A stretch of 64,000 bases of DNA from Sorex araneus (GCF_027595985.1 NC_073302.1:401681310-401745309), one strand, 5' to 3'. Counted from the stretch's first letter, positions 1 to 12,718 are shown. Translations and numbers: made by a program. The notes: generated by a model from the sequence alone, not told the origin.

Positions 1-414
1 CTGGACTTAGTTACTAAAAGACAGAAATCCAAAACCATGCGGCTGCTAGTGCGGCCGCTTGACCTCATATATCTTTATTCTCAGCAATGGAAAACAACTT
101 ATCAAATGCTTCCTTTTCAGCAGGTCTGACTTTAGGGAGGAGAAACTCCAAATAATAATAGTGAGGGTTTTTTTGTTGAAATATTGAATGTAATCAAAGT
201 AAAGTGAAAGAAAAGTGAAATTTATCAGTTACACAGGCAGGGTGGGGGGCTGGGGAGAGGGGTTGGGAGGGAGGTATACTGTGATTCTTGGTGGTGGAAT
301 ATGTGCACTGGTGAAGGGATGGGTGTTCGAGCATTGTATAACTGGGACTTAAACCTGAAAGCTTTTTAGCTTTCCACATGGTGATTCAATAAAATAATAA
401 ATAAAAAAAAAGAG
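1..414 (+). mobile_element. composite L1-tailed retroposon, 5' cut by window edge
   Basis: From base 1 it parallels 14858-15210 ('acttagttactaaaa' versus 'acttaattactaaaa', shared 'cagcaggtctga' and 'aataataatagt' blocks), then an L1-like G-rich tail and 'gattcaataaaa' before the A-rich end. It carries about 30 extra bp near 45-75 containing gcggccgc that the second copy lacks. Confidence 0.65.
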
Positions 415-1689
415 TCCTGAAAGTTCGAGCCTGAATTCACTGCCTTTTGGTGGGATTAAGCCTCTTCTGCCTTTAACTGGCATGGTTACTGGCCGTGAAT
501 CATTCTAAACTTGACCACATTAGAATGTAATGGTTTTACTATTCTCAAAATAGAAACCCAATTTCTCTCTTGACATTTCCCATCTACCATTCTCTTTGCT
601 GAGTTTTTTTTCTTAGCCTTCTGCTAGGAAGGTCTCTTGCTGAAACAATTCTGCTTGTTACACTCCTAACGAAAATGCCATAACTGCCTGGGGTGAACTC
701 TTTAATATTAGCCTAAATCCCAAACCCTTTGGTGACTGGTTCTGGAAAAAAAAAAAGAAATCTGGTATTATCCTCAGGATTTGTTCGGAACAAGCAACAG
801 TATTCAAGCAGGTAGAAGACAAAATGACATTTCCACTGACAAATCCTTTGAACACTGTAAGACTTCACTGGCCTGCCCACTGATATCTGTCTTGCCCTGC
901 CTAATGACAAAAGTCTTATTTTATTTAATCAACTTAAGAAACATAAACTACCTTCATTTCATTAGTGCTTAAAATGCCATTACGATTAGGGCATTCAGAG
1001 TGAATGGTGGTATTGCGTTGGACAAAGTGAAGTCTCTATTTTAATTGTGATGAATGCTCTCAAACCAGTTAACTAATGTCTTAAGGTATTAATGACAGGG
1101 GGGAGATACCAAGAATGTTAATGTGAGATGCAGTGTAGCAGGTGAAATCATACCATCTCTGATTGCAAGACACACTTTTTCCCCCCACATCTACTAGCCC
1201 TGGACCAGTGCTTTTCCTGGCTGGGAAATGCATACACCCAGCACTGTCCTTTTCAGAGGCAGCTTCCTGGCTCACTCCCCCACACCGCGTATGGCTCCCC
1301 TGAGCACCATCAGGTGTGCTTCTCCTTCCCCAATACATACACTAAAAAGAACAAACCCTACTTGAATACATTTTGTTTCAATGCTAATGATGATAATCCG
1401 CCTCCTCTATTCCTAAACACTAGCATTTTCTACGAATAATCCTGCCAAGATGACAGAAGTGCCCCCTCCAATCTGAAAAATGGGTGCCATAATCTTTTTC
1501 AGTGCCCGTGCTAACTCTGAGGACTGTAGACAAGGGACTTAGAGAGAGCTAACCAACAGTCACTAGAGGGCTGACCAACGGTCACTAGCTTACCCAACAG
1601 GTTTCTCATGCTGTGAACAGGTTCTTTCTGCCCTGGGAGTGCAGAGAGGGGTCACAGGTCACACAAGTGTATGCAAATGGCAAAAAAAA
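415..1689. other. intergenic DNA, no gene seen
   Basis: No exon-like homology, RNA gene or clear repeat over most of the stretch. A blurred SINE-like fragment may sit near 1190-1340 ('cccctgagcaccatcaggtgtg'). Confidence 0.4.
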
Positions 1690-1922
1690 ATTTGGTTTTG
1701 AGGGGAGGAGTCCCCCAAGAAGTGCTGAGGAGGCCAGGCAAGTCTCCATCAAGCAACGATGCAATTCTTCTCAGGCACTGCAGTGCTGGGGATATCTGGG
1801 ACCCCTCCACAGTTAGGGGAGCCCCTAGAGTTACACCTGATTCTGCTTGGGGGACCATGTGATCCCAGAATTGAGCCCTGATTGGGCGCGTGTGTCCTAA
1901 CCATTCTACTTACCTCCCAGCC
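1690..1922 (-). repeat. old SOR-like SINE, minus
   Basis: Degenerate; the right end reads as an inverted tRNA-like head ('cattctacttacctcccagcc'). Confidence 0.45.
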
Positions 1923-1978
1923 TTAGACAGGTCTTTTGATTGCTGTGGCCAGGGAGACTTAAGAATCAGTTAGATCAG

Positions 1979-2149
1979 GGGGCTGGAGTGATAGCACAGT
2001 GGGTAGGGCATTTGCCTTGCACGCAGCCGACCCGGGTTCGATTCCCAGCATCCCATATGGTCCCCTGAACATCGCCAGGGGTAATTCCTGAGTGCAGAGC
2101 CAGGAGTAACAACCCCTGTGCATCACCAGGTGTGACGCAAAAAAAAAAA
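1979..2149 (+). repeat. SOR-type SINE with target duplication
   Basis: Head 'ggggctggagtgatagcac', B box 'gggttcgattccc', body 'catcccatatggtcccc', A-rich tail. Flanked by aatcagttagatcag at 1964-1978 and 2150-2164, a perfect 15-bp target-site duplication. Confidence 0.95.
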
Positions 2150-2833
2150 AATCAGTTAGATCAGCCTGCCACCTCCTTATTTTAGAGAATATTTATGAGA
2201 ACAGATGGATGTTGGAGTTGTCGGGGCTCCAGCTTGTAGCTCTGCTGAGGTCAGCCCACTTTCAAGAAAGTCACCTGTATTTCATCATCTGCTTCAGGAT
2301 ATATCCTCAGGAGGATGAGGGCCCTGGCAAAAAGGACTGGGTCTTTTTGCCACTGGACAACAGGCCTCTCCCCGTGTTTCTTTCTGAAACGGCACTGGTA
2401 TCCAATCCTGCCTTGGCACTGAGTGCTACCACTTTTCAGACTTAACAATGCACAGAAGTAGAGGAACGCCTTTTCTGCTTCTCGTTATCTTTGACAAAAT
2501 ACTTGTGACAGATTAGCCCAGCACAAGCCACCAGGGGAACGAGAGTAACAAAAACAACTCTGGAAAAGATCACTTCATTCCTCCTTGGTAGGAGGCTCAG
2601 ATCTGCACAAAACTCAGGCTCACACTGCCTCAACATGCACCTCGAAGGAGAGTTGTGTGGTGAGTAGTTTCACCGGGAAGTCTAAGGAGCCTGGTTTTGA
2701 GGTTCAGAGAAATTGTTGGAGAGGTCAGAACTGACTTTGTATATCACAATTTGCCACCTAATTACAGCAATGATGTCACTGGTGGAGAAATTTCCATTGC
2801 CAATACATCACACCTCTTTTATTTCGGGTAACC

Positions 2834-2977
2834 TTTTGCCACACACCTGGGGAAGCTCAGGAGTTACTCCTGACACTGCTCTTCTGCTCAGGGAACTGTA
2901 AAAGTTGCCAGGGATGAAACCTGGGTCAGTCTCATGCAAAGCAAGCACTCTACCCTCTGCACTGTTTCTCGAGCCCC
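2834..2977 (-). repeat. old SOR-type SINE, minus
   Basis: Inverted body ('cagggatgaaacctgggtca') and head ending 'tctcgagcccc'; diverged. Confidence 0.6.
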
Positions 2978-3462
2978 TTCAGGTAATCTTTCATATCAGC
3001 TGCTCACTTTTGCAGGAAAAGACACGGAGATTTCAGAGGGGGGCGTGACTTTTCTAGGTCTTACCCGACTCAATCTCCAAGACCCACCCACATTAAACAA
3101 GGGCTTGAGGCCACTGTGGGGAGTCACAGTCCTTCCCAGGCTGCTCTTTGCCACTCTTCTTGAAAAATAGGGACCTGAAAGTCAGAAAACACTTTTACAG
3201 CTGGAGTCAAGAAACATTTAAGATCTGGCACACACCTGTCCGACCTCAGAGCACCAGGACAAAGCTCCATCTGCAGGGTAGCTCATGTCCAAACCTGCTG
3301 CCTGAGCTGAGGTGCTGGAGGATGGTTCTAGGAGCAGGGATGCTGTGTGTGCCGCCCTCCCTCTCCTTCCCCGTGACCCCACCCTTCTGCCCTCACTCCT
3401 GGCAACTGGCAATGCACAGACCTGAACTTTGAACTCTACGGGTGTGCTAAGAGGCCCTATGG

Positions 3463-3643
3463 GGGCCGGAGCGATAGCACAGCGGGTAGGGTGTTTGCCT
3501 TGGACGCGGCCGACCCGGGTTCGATCCCCGGCATCCCATATGGTCCCCCAAGCTCTGCCAGGAGTAATTCCTGAGTGCAAAGCCAGGAGTAACCCCTGAG
3601 CATCGCTGGGTGTGACCCAAAAAGCAAAAAAAAAAAAAAAAAA
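3463..3643 (+). repeat. young SOR-type SINE with target duplication
   Basis: Near-consensus copy with a long A tail, flanked by aagaggccctatgg at 3449-3462 and 3644-3657 (14 of 14). Confidence 0.96.
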
Positions 3644-3659
3644 AAGAGGCCCTATGGTG

Positions 3660-4600
3660 CTTGTGCAGAAAGGATTCCCACAGACTTAAGGCACAACAAA
3701 GGTGCCGAGGGTGTGGTTTACTCCAGGCTCCACTGGAACTCTGTTTTGCAGAGCTAAGGAAGAATGCCCTGTACATCAAGGAATTTCCCAGGTCCAGTCA
3801 GTTTCACATTGCAGATCTAAAGCTTGTTGAGCTTTGTATAGCTGGACTTTTGCAATTGAGCAGATGCTAGGTTCTTTTTTGCCATGAAAGTGGCATCGCT
3901 CATTGCAAAGTATCTGAACCAGAGGAGAGGGGGGAAAAATTAAGCTTACATCTATTTTCTTTTCTTTTCTTTTTTTAAAGCTCACATCTATTTTCAGCTC
4001 CAAAAACAACTTCTCCCTTTTTGAAGTATTTCTCTCTGGCTGCCCAGCCACCTTGTACAGGGAACGCTGCATCAGATTCTTGTCTTACTGAACTGTGACC
4101 CTTGGCTGGATCTATGAAAAGTCAAGAGCTTCTATTGCATTCCAGAGGCAAATGCTTTGCTTTAATATCCCAAAATATAATAAGGACCAGGTATATGACT
4201 GTTTCCTTTTGAAAGCACTAACCTAAATATAACAGGTAGGTGATAAGCTGTATTCTGAAGCTTTAATTTAAAGAACTCACTTTCAGAGCTCATTTTCCCC
4301 AGTAAATAGTGAAGTTCGATCTGTATTTTTGTTCAGCCCTTTTGGACAAAAAGGATCATCACAGAAATGAGATTTAAAGGTTGATTAGTGAGGTGTGCGC
4401 TGTGCTTTTTACCAAAGGCTGCTACATCAGGTAGAACAGAGTCTTGCATACTAAGGATTTTTGGCAAAGAGAACAAACCCTTCACTTAATGTATTCTGTG
4501 CTTTGACAAAGGCCTGATGTGATTATCAAAATGAAAATATAATTTGATGAGAGTCCATATCAAAAGATCGAATCCACTTTGATTGAAAAAAGAACTGATT
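3660..4600. other. intergenic DNA, nothing recognised
   Basis: AT-rich unique-looking sequence with a short CT-rich run near 3955-3980; no gene or repeat recognised. Confidence 0.4.
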
Positions 4601-4602
4601 AG

Positions 4603-4840
4603 GAGAAATATTTGCCTTGCATGTGGCTGACCCAGGTTTGATTTCCTCCGCCCCTCTCGGAGAGCCCGGCAAGCTATCGAGAGTATCTCGCCCACACAGC
4701 AGAGCCTGGAAAGCTACCCGTGGCATATGTGATATGCCAAAAACAGTAACAAGAAGTCTCACAATGGAGATGTTACTGCTGCCCGCTCAAGCAAATCAAT
4801 GAACAAGGGGATGACAGTGACAGTGACAGTGACAGTAGAA
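4603..4840 (+). repeat. SOR-head SINE, long type with TGACAG tail
   Basis: Truncated head ('tttgccttgcatgtggctga'), then the second body type: 'cctctcggagagcccggc', 'atatgccaaaaacagtaaca', 'gagatgttactg', ending in repeated gacagt with no poly(A). Confidence 0.85.
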
Positions 4841-4841
4841 A

Positions 4842-5000
4842 TATTACTGTGCGTAAGGCACTTGCCTTGAATGTGACTGACCCCAGTTTGATCCTTAACA
4901 CCACATATAGCTTCCAGAGCACTGCCAGGAGTGATCCCTGTGCACAGAGGCAGGTTTAAGTCTTGAGCACAAACCAGGTGTGGACCCCAAATCAATAATA
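4842..5000 (+). repeat. old SOR-type SINE, short body
   Basis: Diverged head and 'gagcactgccaggagtgatc' body, followed by an A/T tail. It directly abuts the previous SINE. Confidence 0.65.
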
Positions 5001-5214
5001 AAAAATAAATTAATAATAAGAGATTAATTGGGGTCTTTATTTGTTTTGATTTTGTAGATCAATTCTGACTTTACCTCTGTTGTCCGGCAGAGTTGACAGT
5101 TAAAAAAAAAAATCAGGCAGAATTATTTACCTTTTGAAGTACGTATGAGTGTATAGGTAGAGAAATAGTTACCAGTGATTGGGAATGTTCTGGATGCAGC
5201 TGACCCTTTTCTTT

Positions 5215-5320
5215 TGTTGTTATACAGCCATACCTATGGTGTTTTAGGGGTCCATGTCGTGCTGGGGATCTAACTCAGAGCCTTGTATTGCCACATAAGC
5301 TATCACTCCTGCTCCAGTCT
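5215..5320 (-). repeat. old SINE fragment, minus
   Basis: Inverted head remnant 'gccacataagctatcactcc' and 'gctggggatctaactcagag'; weak. Confidence 0.4.
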
Positions 5321-5451
5321 ACAAAACAAAAGTTGATAAAGGCCTCTGAGCAAAACTGAAATGCAAATAGTGTCTATGAAATAGTTGAAAAGCAACAGGG
5401 AAAAAAATGAGTGTTCCTGAGAACTTAAGGGATTCAAAATGTCAACCCTAG

Positions 5452-5695
5452 GCCAGAAGAGATAATACAGGGCTGAGGTGCTCGCCTTGTATGAGGCCCA
5501 ATCCCATTTAATCCCTTACATTATATGGTCCCCCAAGCACTTCCAGGTGCAGCCCTAGAGGACTGCAGGCACAGGTGGGGTGACCTCAGGTAATCCCCGG
5601 CACTGCAACACCACATCCTTGGGCCCTTGCATTAAGCAATGGTCAGGGTTGACCCCCTTGAGCACCACTTGAGAGGTTCCTGGCTCTGCAAAATG
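5452..5695 (+). repeat. old SOR-like SINE
   Basis: Degenerate head 'ggccagaagagataatacag', with body words 'tatggtcccccaagcacttc' and a second diverged segment to about 5695. Confidence 0.45.
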
Positions 5696-5859
5696 CCAAA
5701 ATCTAAGCAATGCTACATCCATTTGGTTCAATTTCCTTTTAGAATTATAGATACATAATATAGTGTCTGTTTTACTTTGCAACACTTCAAGGGGGCATGC
5801 TGCAATCTACCCAGCACCCTTTTGTCCATTGATCTGCCCTCATTGATAAAAAAATTTTG

Positions 5860-6920
5860 TGGCCACCAAAAGGCACATGAAAAAATGCTCTGCATCACTA
5901 ATCATCAGGGAGATGCAGATCAAAACAACCATGAGATACCACCTCACACCACAGAGAATGGCACACATCCAAAAGACCAAAAGCAACCACTGTTGGAGAG
6001 GATGTGAGGAGAAAGGGACCCTTCTACACTGCTGGTGGGAATGCCAACTGGTTCAACCCTTCTGGAAAACAATATGGTCGCTCCTCAAAAAATTAGAAAT
6101 CGAGCTCCCATTTGACCCAGCAATACCACTTCTGGGAATATATCCCGGAGAGGCAAAAAAGTATAGTCGAAATGACATCTGCACGTGTATGTTCATCAGA
6201 GCATGGTTTACAATAGCCAGAATCTGGAAAAAACCCGAGTGCCCAAGAACAGATGACTGGTTAAAGAAATTCTGGCCCATCTACACAATGAAATACCATG
6301 CAAATAGTATTTTTTGCATAAAAATGCAAATTTTCATTTTCATATGTGTATTTTGCATATACGTACACCAACATGAAAAATATCATGTTAAGTGAAATGA
6401 GTCAGAAAGAGGGATAGACTGAAAGATTGCACTCATCTGTGGAATATAAAGTAACTGAACAGGAGACTTAACACCCAAGAATAGTAGCGGTAAAGACCAG
6501 GAGGTTTGCCCCATGGCTTGGAAACCAGCTTCACATGCTGGGAGAAAAGTCAGCTCAGAGAAGGGAACACCAAGTAAAGGGTGTTGGGAGGACCTGTTCG
6601 GGTTGGGTGATGTGTGCCAAAAGTAGACTATAGACCGAACACAATGGCCACTCAATACCTCTATTGCAAACGACAACACCCAAAAGAAGAGAGAGCAAAA
6701 GGGAATGCCCTGCCACAGAGGTGGGGTGGGGTGGGGTGAATAGGGTAGGGGTGGTGGAATACTGGGGTCACTGGTGGTGGAGAATGGGCAGTGGTGGAGG
6801 GTTGGGTACCTGATCATTGTATGACTGAAACGCAAACACGAAAGTTTGTAAGTCTGTAACTGTACCTCACGATGACTCACTATTAAAAAAATAAATAAAA
6901 GAAAAAAAAGAAAAAAAAGA
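5860..6920 (+). mobile_element. 5'-truncated LINE-1 (ORF2 C-terminus and 3' UTR)
   Basis: Contains the typical L1 ORF2 tail in one frame (peptides [46 protein letters not shown]), disrupted after about 6300. A lineage-specific 3' UTR with G-rich 'ggtggggtggggtgg' runs and an AATAAA/A-rich tail follows. Non-autonomous remnant. Confidence 0.93.
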
Positions 6921-6949
6921 TTTACAAGGTGGTCTGATTTACCTCATAA

Positions 6950-7230
6950 GGAACTTTGTGTGTCATTAGGCTACAAAATAACATGTACTTTAAGGTGTTT
7001 TGATCTTATATACTATAAGGACTGTTAGATGTTTTGATTGTTAACCCAATAAAAGGGGGCTGCAAAAACTGATCGGTGCCAAAAGGCCTGAGTGAGCTTT
7101 GGCTCTTGGTGCTTCAACATTCCACATGCCTTGCTTTTCTCTGTGCCCCTGTTCGATCACTCAGTCAAGAACTAACACCGTCTCCTAGATGTAACGGCAA
7201 CTAACTGTCCAGAAGTAAGCTCTGTGAGGG
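6950..7230 (+). repeat. possible endogenous retrovirus LTR fragment
   Basis: A TATA-like 'tatatactataagg' lies about 50 bp before 'cccaataaaagggggctgc', followed by a CT-rich, U5-like stretch. The order TATA box, AATAAA, downstream CT/GT-rich is LTR-like. No borders or duplication found, so tentative. Confidence 0.35.
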
Positions 7231-7299
7231 AGTCAGTGCTTCAGAATTTGTAGCATTCTCCATATAGGCTTGGCAGATAAAGGTTAAGAATTAATGTAT

Positions 7300-7472
7300 A
7301 GGACTGGAGCAATAGTACAGCGGGTAGGGTGTTTGCCTTGCATGTGGCCGATCCGGGTTTAATTCCCAGCATCCCACATGGTCCCCTGAGCACCGCCAGG
7401 AGTAGTTAATGAGTGCAAAGCCAGGAGTAACCCCTGTGCATTGCCAGGTGTGACCCAAAAAGAAAAAGAAAA
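7300..7472 (+). repeat. SOR-type SINE
   Basis: Full-length: 'ggactggagcaatagtacag' head, 'catcccacatggtcccctga' body, A-rich tail. Imperfect flanks aagaattaatgt / aagaattgatgt. Confidence 0.9.
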
Positions 7473-7934
7473 AATAAAGAATTGATGTCTGAGTGATATA
7501 GAAAATTAATGACATGCAAAGCCATGTCACTCTATCTTAAATTCTGAAGATTCCTTTAGAGTCCATTCTACGCTTAAAGTAAGCTTGAAAGTCCACTTGA
7601 ATTAATAGTTCCTAATGACCTTAAGCCCTATCTATGAACACTTGTACATATCAGATAATAGAAAATTAAGAGTGTTTTACTATCCTAGTGTTGGCTGTAA
7701 TCTTTCATACTCAGTTCATGAGATAAAATAATTTGTTTAAAAATACCACTATCCTTGTGATAACAGGTTTTAATATTCATGGCTATATGTATTGCCAGTT
7801 TTTTAGACTCCAATACAAAGAGAGAAACAGTAAAAATGTCATAATATTTTGATGATGAAAGAACTGTGTTAGAGACATATTCTTTCATGCTATGAAAATC
7901 AAGAAAAATTTTAAATGTTGGTGACTCTTTTTGG

Positions 7935-8098
7935 GGGTACAACGCAGAGGTAGACTTCCCTACTTGTGGATTTGCGGCTCTGAGTGTGGTCCCTGGTCCC
8001 ATCCCACAAGTTGAGTGCAATGCTGGCAGTACTGCTGTTTGTTATGCCCAATGTGACCGCAACCAATTACGTGTGACTCCTGGTCACCATAGCAACAA
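7935..8098. repeat. possible very old retroposon relic
   Basis: GC-richer block between AT-rich flanks, ending before 'caacaacaacaac'. Words resemble diverged SINE ('gactcctggtcacc'); family uncertain. Confidence 0.25.
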
Positions 8099-8264
8099 CA
8101 ACAACAGCAACAAAAGGAAAAGAAATTTATTCCCACACCCCTTAAATTTAACAGGTAAGTGAGTTAATGCTATAGTAAACACATATCACCATAGAAATAT
8201 ATATATTTATATTGTATACATACATATATACATAACTTGGATATTTAAAAAATACCGCCAACTT

Positions 8265-10705
8265 AAAACCGTCAGTCATAGAAAGTTTTATTTAAAACTT
8301 GGTGTTCAAACTCTTAAATACATGTGGCAAAGAAACAACAGTTGACACAAAACATCGGCTACAATTCTGTCTCTAAACTGCCATTTCTGTTTATGACAAT
8401 TTCTTTCAATTTTTTACATTCATGGTATTTTTAAAGGCAGCAATGTCAACTTTTCTGCTTTGAAAACAGTTCCTTTAATGTTCAGAAGTTGCTTTAAATG
8501 CCAACTTTTTCTTTTAGTATTCTACTGCTGTTCACATTAGTAACATAATACAACATATTATTATTAAGTTGTGGAGAGGTATACTTACTTAATAAATCAA
8601 CTTCCAACTCTAAGTTAAAATGAGTTTCAATCCAAAACAAGCATTATACTAAATGAGTATACTAAATCAGTATACTCAGCTACTTTTCTCAAAAATAATT
8701 TCCATTCTGAAATAGGCTTTTTTTTTTTTTTGGTGAGATACAATAGTTTCATCTTTTATTCCTAACAGAACTCATGCTGTACTTTTTTTTTTCAAAATAT
8801 ATTTGATATATTCTGTGCAAAATGTTAAGTTCTGTATAGGTATGTACCTTATTATGAAAAAGTTTATAAAATATAATTCCTAAAAACAACCTCAACATTA
8901 GACAATAGTGGAAGAAGAAACAAAGCCTAATTTTTCACATGAGAAAATAAGCATGTTCTTAAAGCTCCAGTAATACATTCCTTGAAGAGACTCAGAATGC
9001 ACTTTGGTCATTATTAAACACATTAGAACACAGGCAAATAAAACAAAAAGCTTTATGCTGTTTTCTACAGAAATAAAATATACTATACAACTAGGCTGAA
9101 CTGAGGCTGATCAGAAGGAATGGTAAGACAAAGAGCTATCATGACATGGCATGGCTCTGTTGTTTTACACATTCCTGGTCTTAAGATGTATGATTTGGGG
9201 AATTAGAACTGCACCAATCAAATAAATCATTAGCAATTATTTTAAATCTCCTAAAATACGGTAAAAATGTAAAGATACTCATCATGATACATCTTGCACC
9301 AAGAAAATTCTAGATTGTTTCAAATAAATTTGCTTTAGAAACTAGATGCCAAGTTTTTATTAAAAAAAAATTGCAAAACCACTTCATATTTATGTCATTT
9401 CTAAAATATTCTTGATTGTACAAATAAGACAAATTAATATCAAGGCCTGATGTAAGATACCACCATATTCACCCTATTTACCTAACATGCCAACACAGTG
9501 AGTCCTCATTTAGATACTTAGAAAATTAATTGTCCAGGGGCTGGGTTAAACATACAGGTTAAAAGCATCTAAAATAGCCCTTATAAAAATGGGGGGAAGG
9601 GGGGAAGGAAAAATGTACCATATTAAGTTTGGAGGGTGGAATTTGCAAGCTGAAGATAATTTTCTGAAAAATTAGTTGTAGTTTTATAATTTGCAATCGG
9701 AGGAATATTTTACTGGTTCTAAAACTATTCTTAAATTCTTCATTTGAGTGTGGCATGAATAGCATACACCATAGTGTACCATGGGAAGAAAATTATTTTA
9801 CTTTAGTAAACAAAATGTACTGTAGTAATATCAATAGGCACTTCACTTGTGAGATGAGTATATACCTCACTCAAAAGGATACCATTTCATGCCCTAGTAC
9901 ACTATAACATATTCCATATAAAGATATGCATTAAAAGTAACAATTTTAAAAAGTGCACATTTTGAGCATGCACAGTTAGAGCTGTGCAAACAGCCCAGTG
10001 TTTCAAATAAATACATTACTAGTTAATTTTTATCAAAATATCTTACAGTATGGTAACCATTTACAATTATTGCTCTATTAAAAGTTTTATCATCAAAGAG
10101 CACTTGTTGACCTGTTATGTTATGTAACACCACATATACATTAATACTGAGGGTGCTTAAACTGCAGCTTAATCAGTTTAGATCCTGGCATTGTTCCAAA
10201 ATAATTCAAGAGAAACCCTGACTGGATCTTGATTTACCGAAGAAAATGCTTTGTATGTTTAGCGGAGTCCAAAGCAATATTCTAAAGTCAAGGAACTTTT
10301 CTTCAGGTAAGGCAAGTTCACGGCATCGATGGAGAAATAGTGCTTCGCAATGGCTTCGAGTCTCATGAGTTATCTTCTCAATTATTTATGAGCAATTACC
10401 AGGATCTCAAGTATCTGGGTTATCAGTTTTATCACCCTTTCAACAACTAAGAACATCAATGCTTCAAAATAAAATATAAAGACTAAAATAAATGTAAAAA
10501 CAAAACCAAACCAAAACAACAACAACAAAAAAACAACTAACAGTGAACAAGTCAAATAAATATAAGAATTGCACAACACAGTGTGATGTAAACACTTCAA
10601 TTTCCCAGCTGAGGCTCCTGAAGTCAAGTGTTGGAGACTGTTTCAGGCAGCTTAGTTGGTACTCTTATTCTGGAAAAGAGGCTACGTCTTCTTTTCTCTG
10701 AATTG
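8265..10705 (-). other. PHTF1: PHTF1 3' UTR (inferred extent)
   Basis: About 2.4 kb, AT-rich, with no recognisable SINE or L1, directly 3' of the stop codon. The neighbouring DNA on both sides is full of SINEs, so the gap suggests a constrained transcribed UTR. A candidate AATAAA (minus strand) lies at 8287-8292, which would place cleavage near 8265. Other minus-strand AATAAA copies inside it (for example near 8757) could give shorter ends. The boundary is inference; no cDNA is available. Confidence 0.5.
8287..8292 (-). terminator. PHTF1: candidate PHTF1 poly(A) signal AATAAA
   Basis: TTTATT on the plus strand reads AATAAA on the gene strand. It is the most distal copy before repeat DNA resumes below about 8.12 kb. 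Several alternatives exist upstream in the UTR. Confidence 0.35.
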
Positions 10706-10726
10706 TCATGATTTAATCTTCCACAG
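10706..10726 (-). CDS. PHTF1: PHTF1 exon w15, C-terminus and stop
   Basis: The last 21 coding nt encode Leu-Trp-Lys-Ile-Lys-Ser and a TGA stop (10706-10708), after the acceptor cttcactag/CTG. LWKIKS is the C-terminus I remember for PHTF1, so this tiny coding part, too short for ORF finding, is supported by both splice site and frame. The exon continues as 3' UTR below 10706. Confidence 0.93.
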   Translation of the reverse strand: MWKIKS

Positions 10727-10854
10727 CTAGTGAAGAAACAAGAGAAGCAGTTGACAGTTACAGCTCGTCGTTGTGCCACATTTCATTCAATTACATCGTA
10801 TAGTGAAGTCTCATTCTTAAGTAAATGTAGGCTCTCCCATTCAAGTCCTTTATC

Positions 10855-11092
10855 CTTTTATTTTGTGGGACGAGGGGAGAGGAGGCCTCTTACACAGTGC
10901 TCAGGAAGCCCCGAGTGCAGGTTCAGCACCAACAGTTCAGAGCTCAGCTTTAGTGATGTGCTGCTGGTCAAACCCAGCAATGCGAGGGGCCATCAGGGGT
11001 CGGGATTGGGGGGGTATGTGGTGCTGGGGCTCAAACTCTGGGTTTAGCACATACAAGAAATAAACTCTGGACCTCTGAGCTGCCATCCAACT
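10855..11092 (-). repeat. old SOR-like SINE, minus
   Basis: Inverted, diverged head ('ctctgagctgccatccaact') and body in the w14/w15 intron. Confidence 0.5.
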
Positions 11093-11149
11093 CTTTTTCT
11101 TTTCACAGGGGCCAGGGGCCAAGAAAGTGAGAATGCATGTAGTGCTCGG

Positions 11150-11290
11150 ACTCAAATTCAGGGCCTCATACATGCCAGGTACCACGGTCCACTCCCATGA
11201 GCCTGGGCCCTGTGATCCCCAAGTGCAGAGCCTGACGTAAGCATGGAGCACTGCTGGGTATGGCCCAAAAACCAAAAACTAAAACAAAAC
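11150..11290 (+). repeat. old SOR-like SINE fragment
   Basis: Ends 'gagcactgctgggtatggcc' plus an A-rich tail that runs into the following CA repeat. Confidence 0.5.

Positions 11291-11293
<3 letters not shown>

Positions 11294-11361
<68 letters not shown>
11294..11361 (+). repeat. (AC)n microsatellite
   Basis: Uninterrupted 68-bp AC run, grown from the A-rich tail of the preceding SINE relic. Confidence 0.98.
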
Positions 11362-11362
<1 letters not shown>

Positions 11363-11414
11363 ATTCTCTCAAACTAGTGGGAAATTATTTTTTAAATCAT
11401 ATACAATAATATCA

Positions 11415-11657
<243 letters not shown>

Positions 11658-12188
11658 CTAAGAGGGAAAACAGGAAAACAGAAACATGAGCCACATTCCT
11701 TAAAAATACAATGAGGATGTCTAAAAAGCATGATCGCAAAAAAAGGTTTTAAGTTTCAAAGTGTGTATTAGGAAATGATGACTTACTTAAAAAGAACTCT
11801 GTAACCTAAATTTCTTGCTAAAAGTTCTGTCTCAAATAAATGACTAGTGAATTATTGGCATAGTACCTTAAAAGAACTGTGAGAACCTTTTTTTTTTAAT
11901 TTTAAGAGTAGAAACTGAAAAACAGTATCTTTTCTTGTGAGAGAGGAGGGGAAAGCTCACAAGAAGTGTTCAGGAGCCCCAAGGGACCTGCTGGTGATTC
12001 TTAGCTAACCGGCGTCAATTCAAAGTGCATGCAAGGGCCGGAGGATGTGATGAAGCTCAGGCCCTGCAATGCCAAGGATACCTGGGCCACCCCTGAGTGT
12101 ACAAGGGGCATCCACCGCTGTGCCCAATAATGCTGGCGGAACCCATAAATGAGCCCTATCACCTGGTCTCAAGAATACTCTCTTTCTG

Positions 12189-12718
12189 GAGACAGACATA
12201 GAAAGATTGCACTCATCTATGGTATATAGAATAACAGAGTGGGAGACTAACACCCAAGAACTGTAGAAATAAGTACCAGGAGGTTGACTCCATGGCTTCG
12301 AGGCTGGCCTCACGTTCCGGGGAAAGGTCAACTCAGAGAAGCGATCACCAACTACATTGTAGTCGAAGGCCATGTGGGGGAAGGGAGTTGCGGGCTGAAT
12401 GAGGGCTAGAGACTGAGCACAGCGGCCACTCAACACCTTTATTGCAAACCACAACAGCTAATTAGAGAGAGAAAACAGAAGGGAATGCCTTGCCACAGTG
12501 GCAGGGTGGGGTGGGGGGGAGATGGGATTGGGGAGGGTGGGAGGGACACTGGGTTTACGGGTGGTGGAGAATGGGCACTGGTGAAGGGATGGGTTCCCGA
12601 ACTTTGTATGAGGGAAGCATAAGCACAAAAGTGTATAAATCTGTAACTGTACCCTCACGGTGATTCTCTAATTAAAAATAAATAAATTAAAAAAAAAAAC
12701 AAAAAAAAAAACAAAAAA
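12189..12718 (+). mobile_element. truncated LINE-1 3' end with 18-bp target duplication
   Basis: Starts in the very end of ORF2, then holds the whole 3' UTR, AATAAA-type end and A-rich tail. Perfect 18-bp duplication aagaatactctctttctg at 12171-12188 and 12719-12736. Confidence 0.95.

Noticed and set aside
1979..2050. tRNA genes suggested by A- and B-box matches
   Set aside because: These are tRNA-derived SINE heads, without a full cloverleaf or normal tRNA 3' end.
3218..3580. 120-codon minus-strand open frame and GC-richer 3.2-3.45 kb
   Set aside because: Half of the frame is antisense SINE and the rest shows no known protein. CpGs are too few for a CpG island.
6950..7260. 3' end of the neighbouring gene MAGI3
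   Set aside because: An AATAAA is present but no coding exon or recognisable UTR was found; LTR-like order fits at least as well.
11158..11372. Open frames rich in Val-Cys
   Set aside because: Produced by the AC microsatellite.
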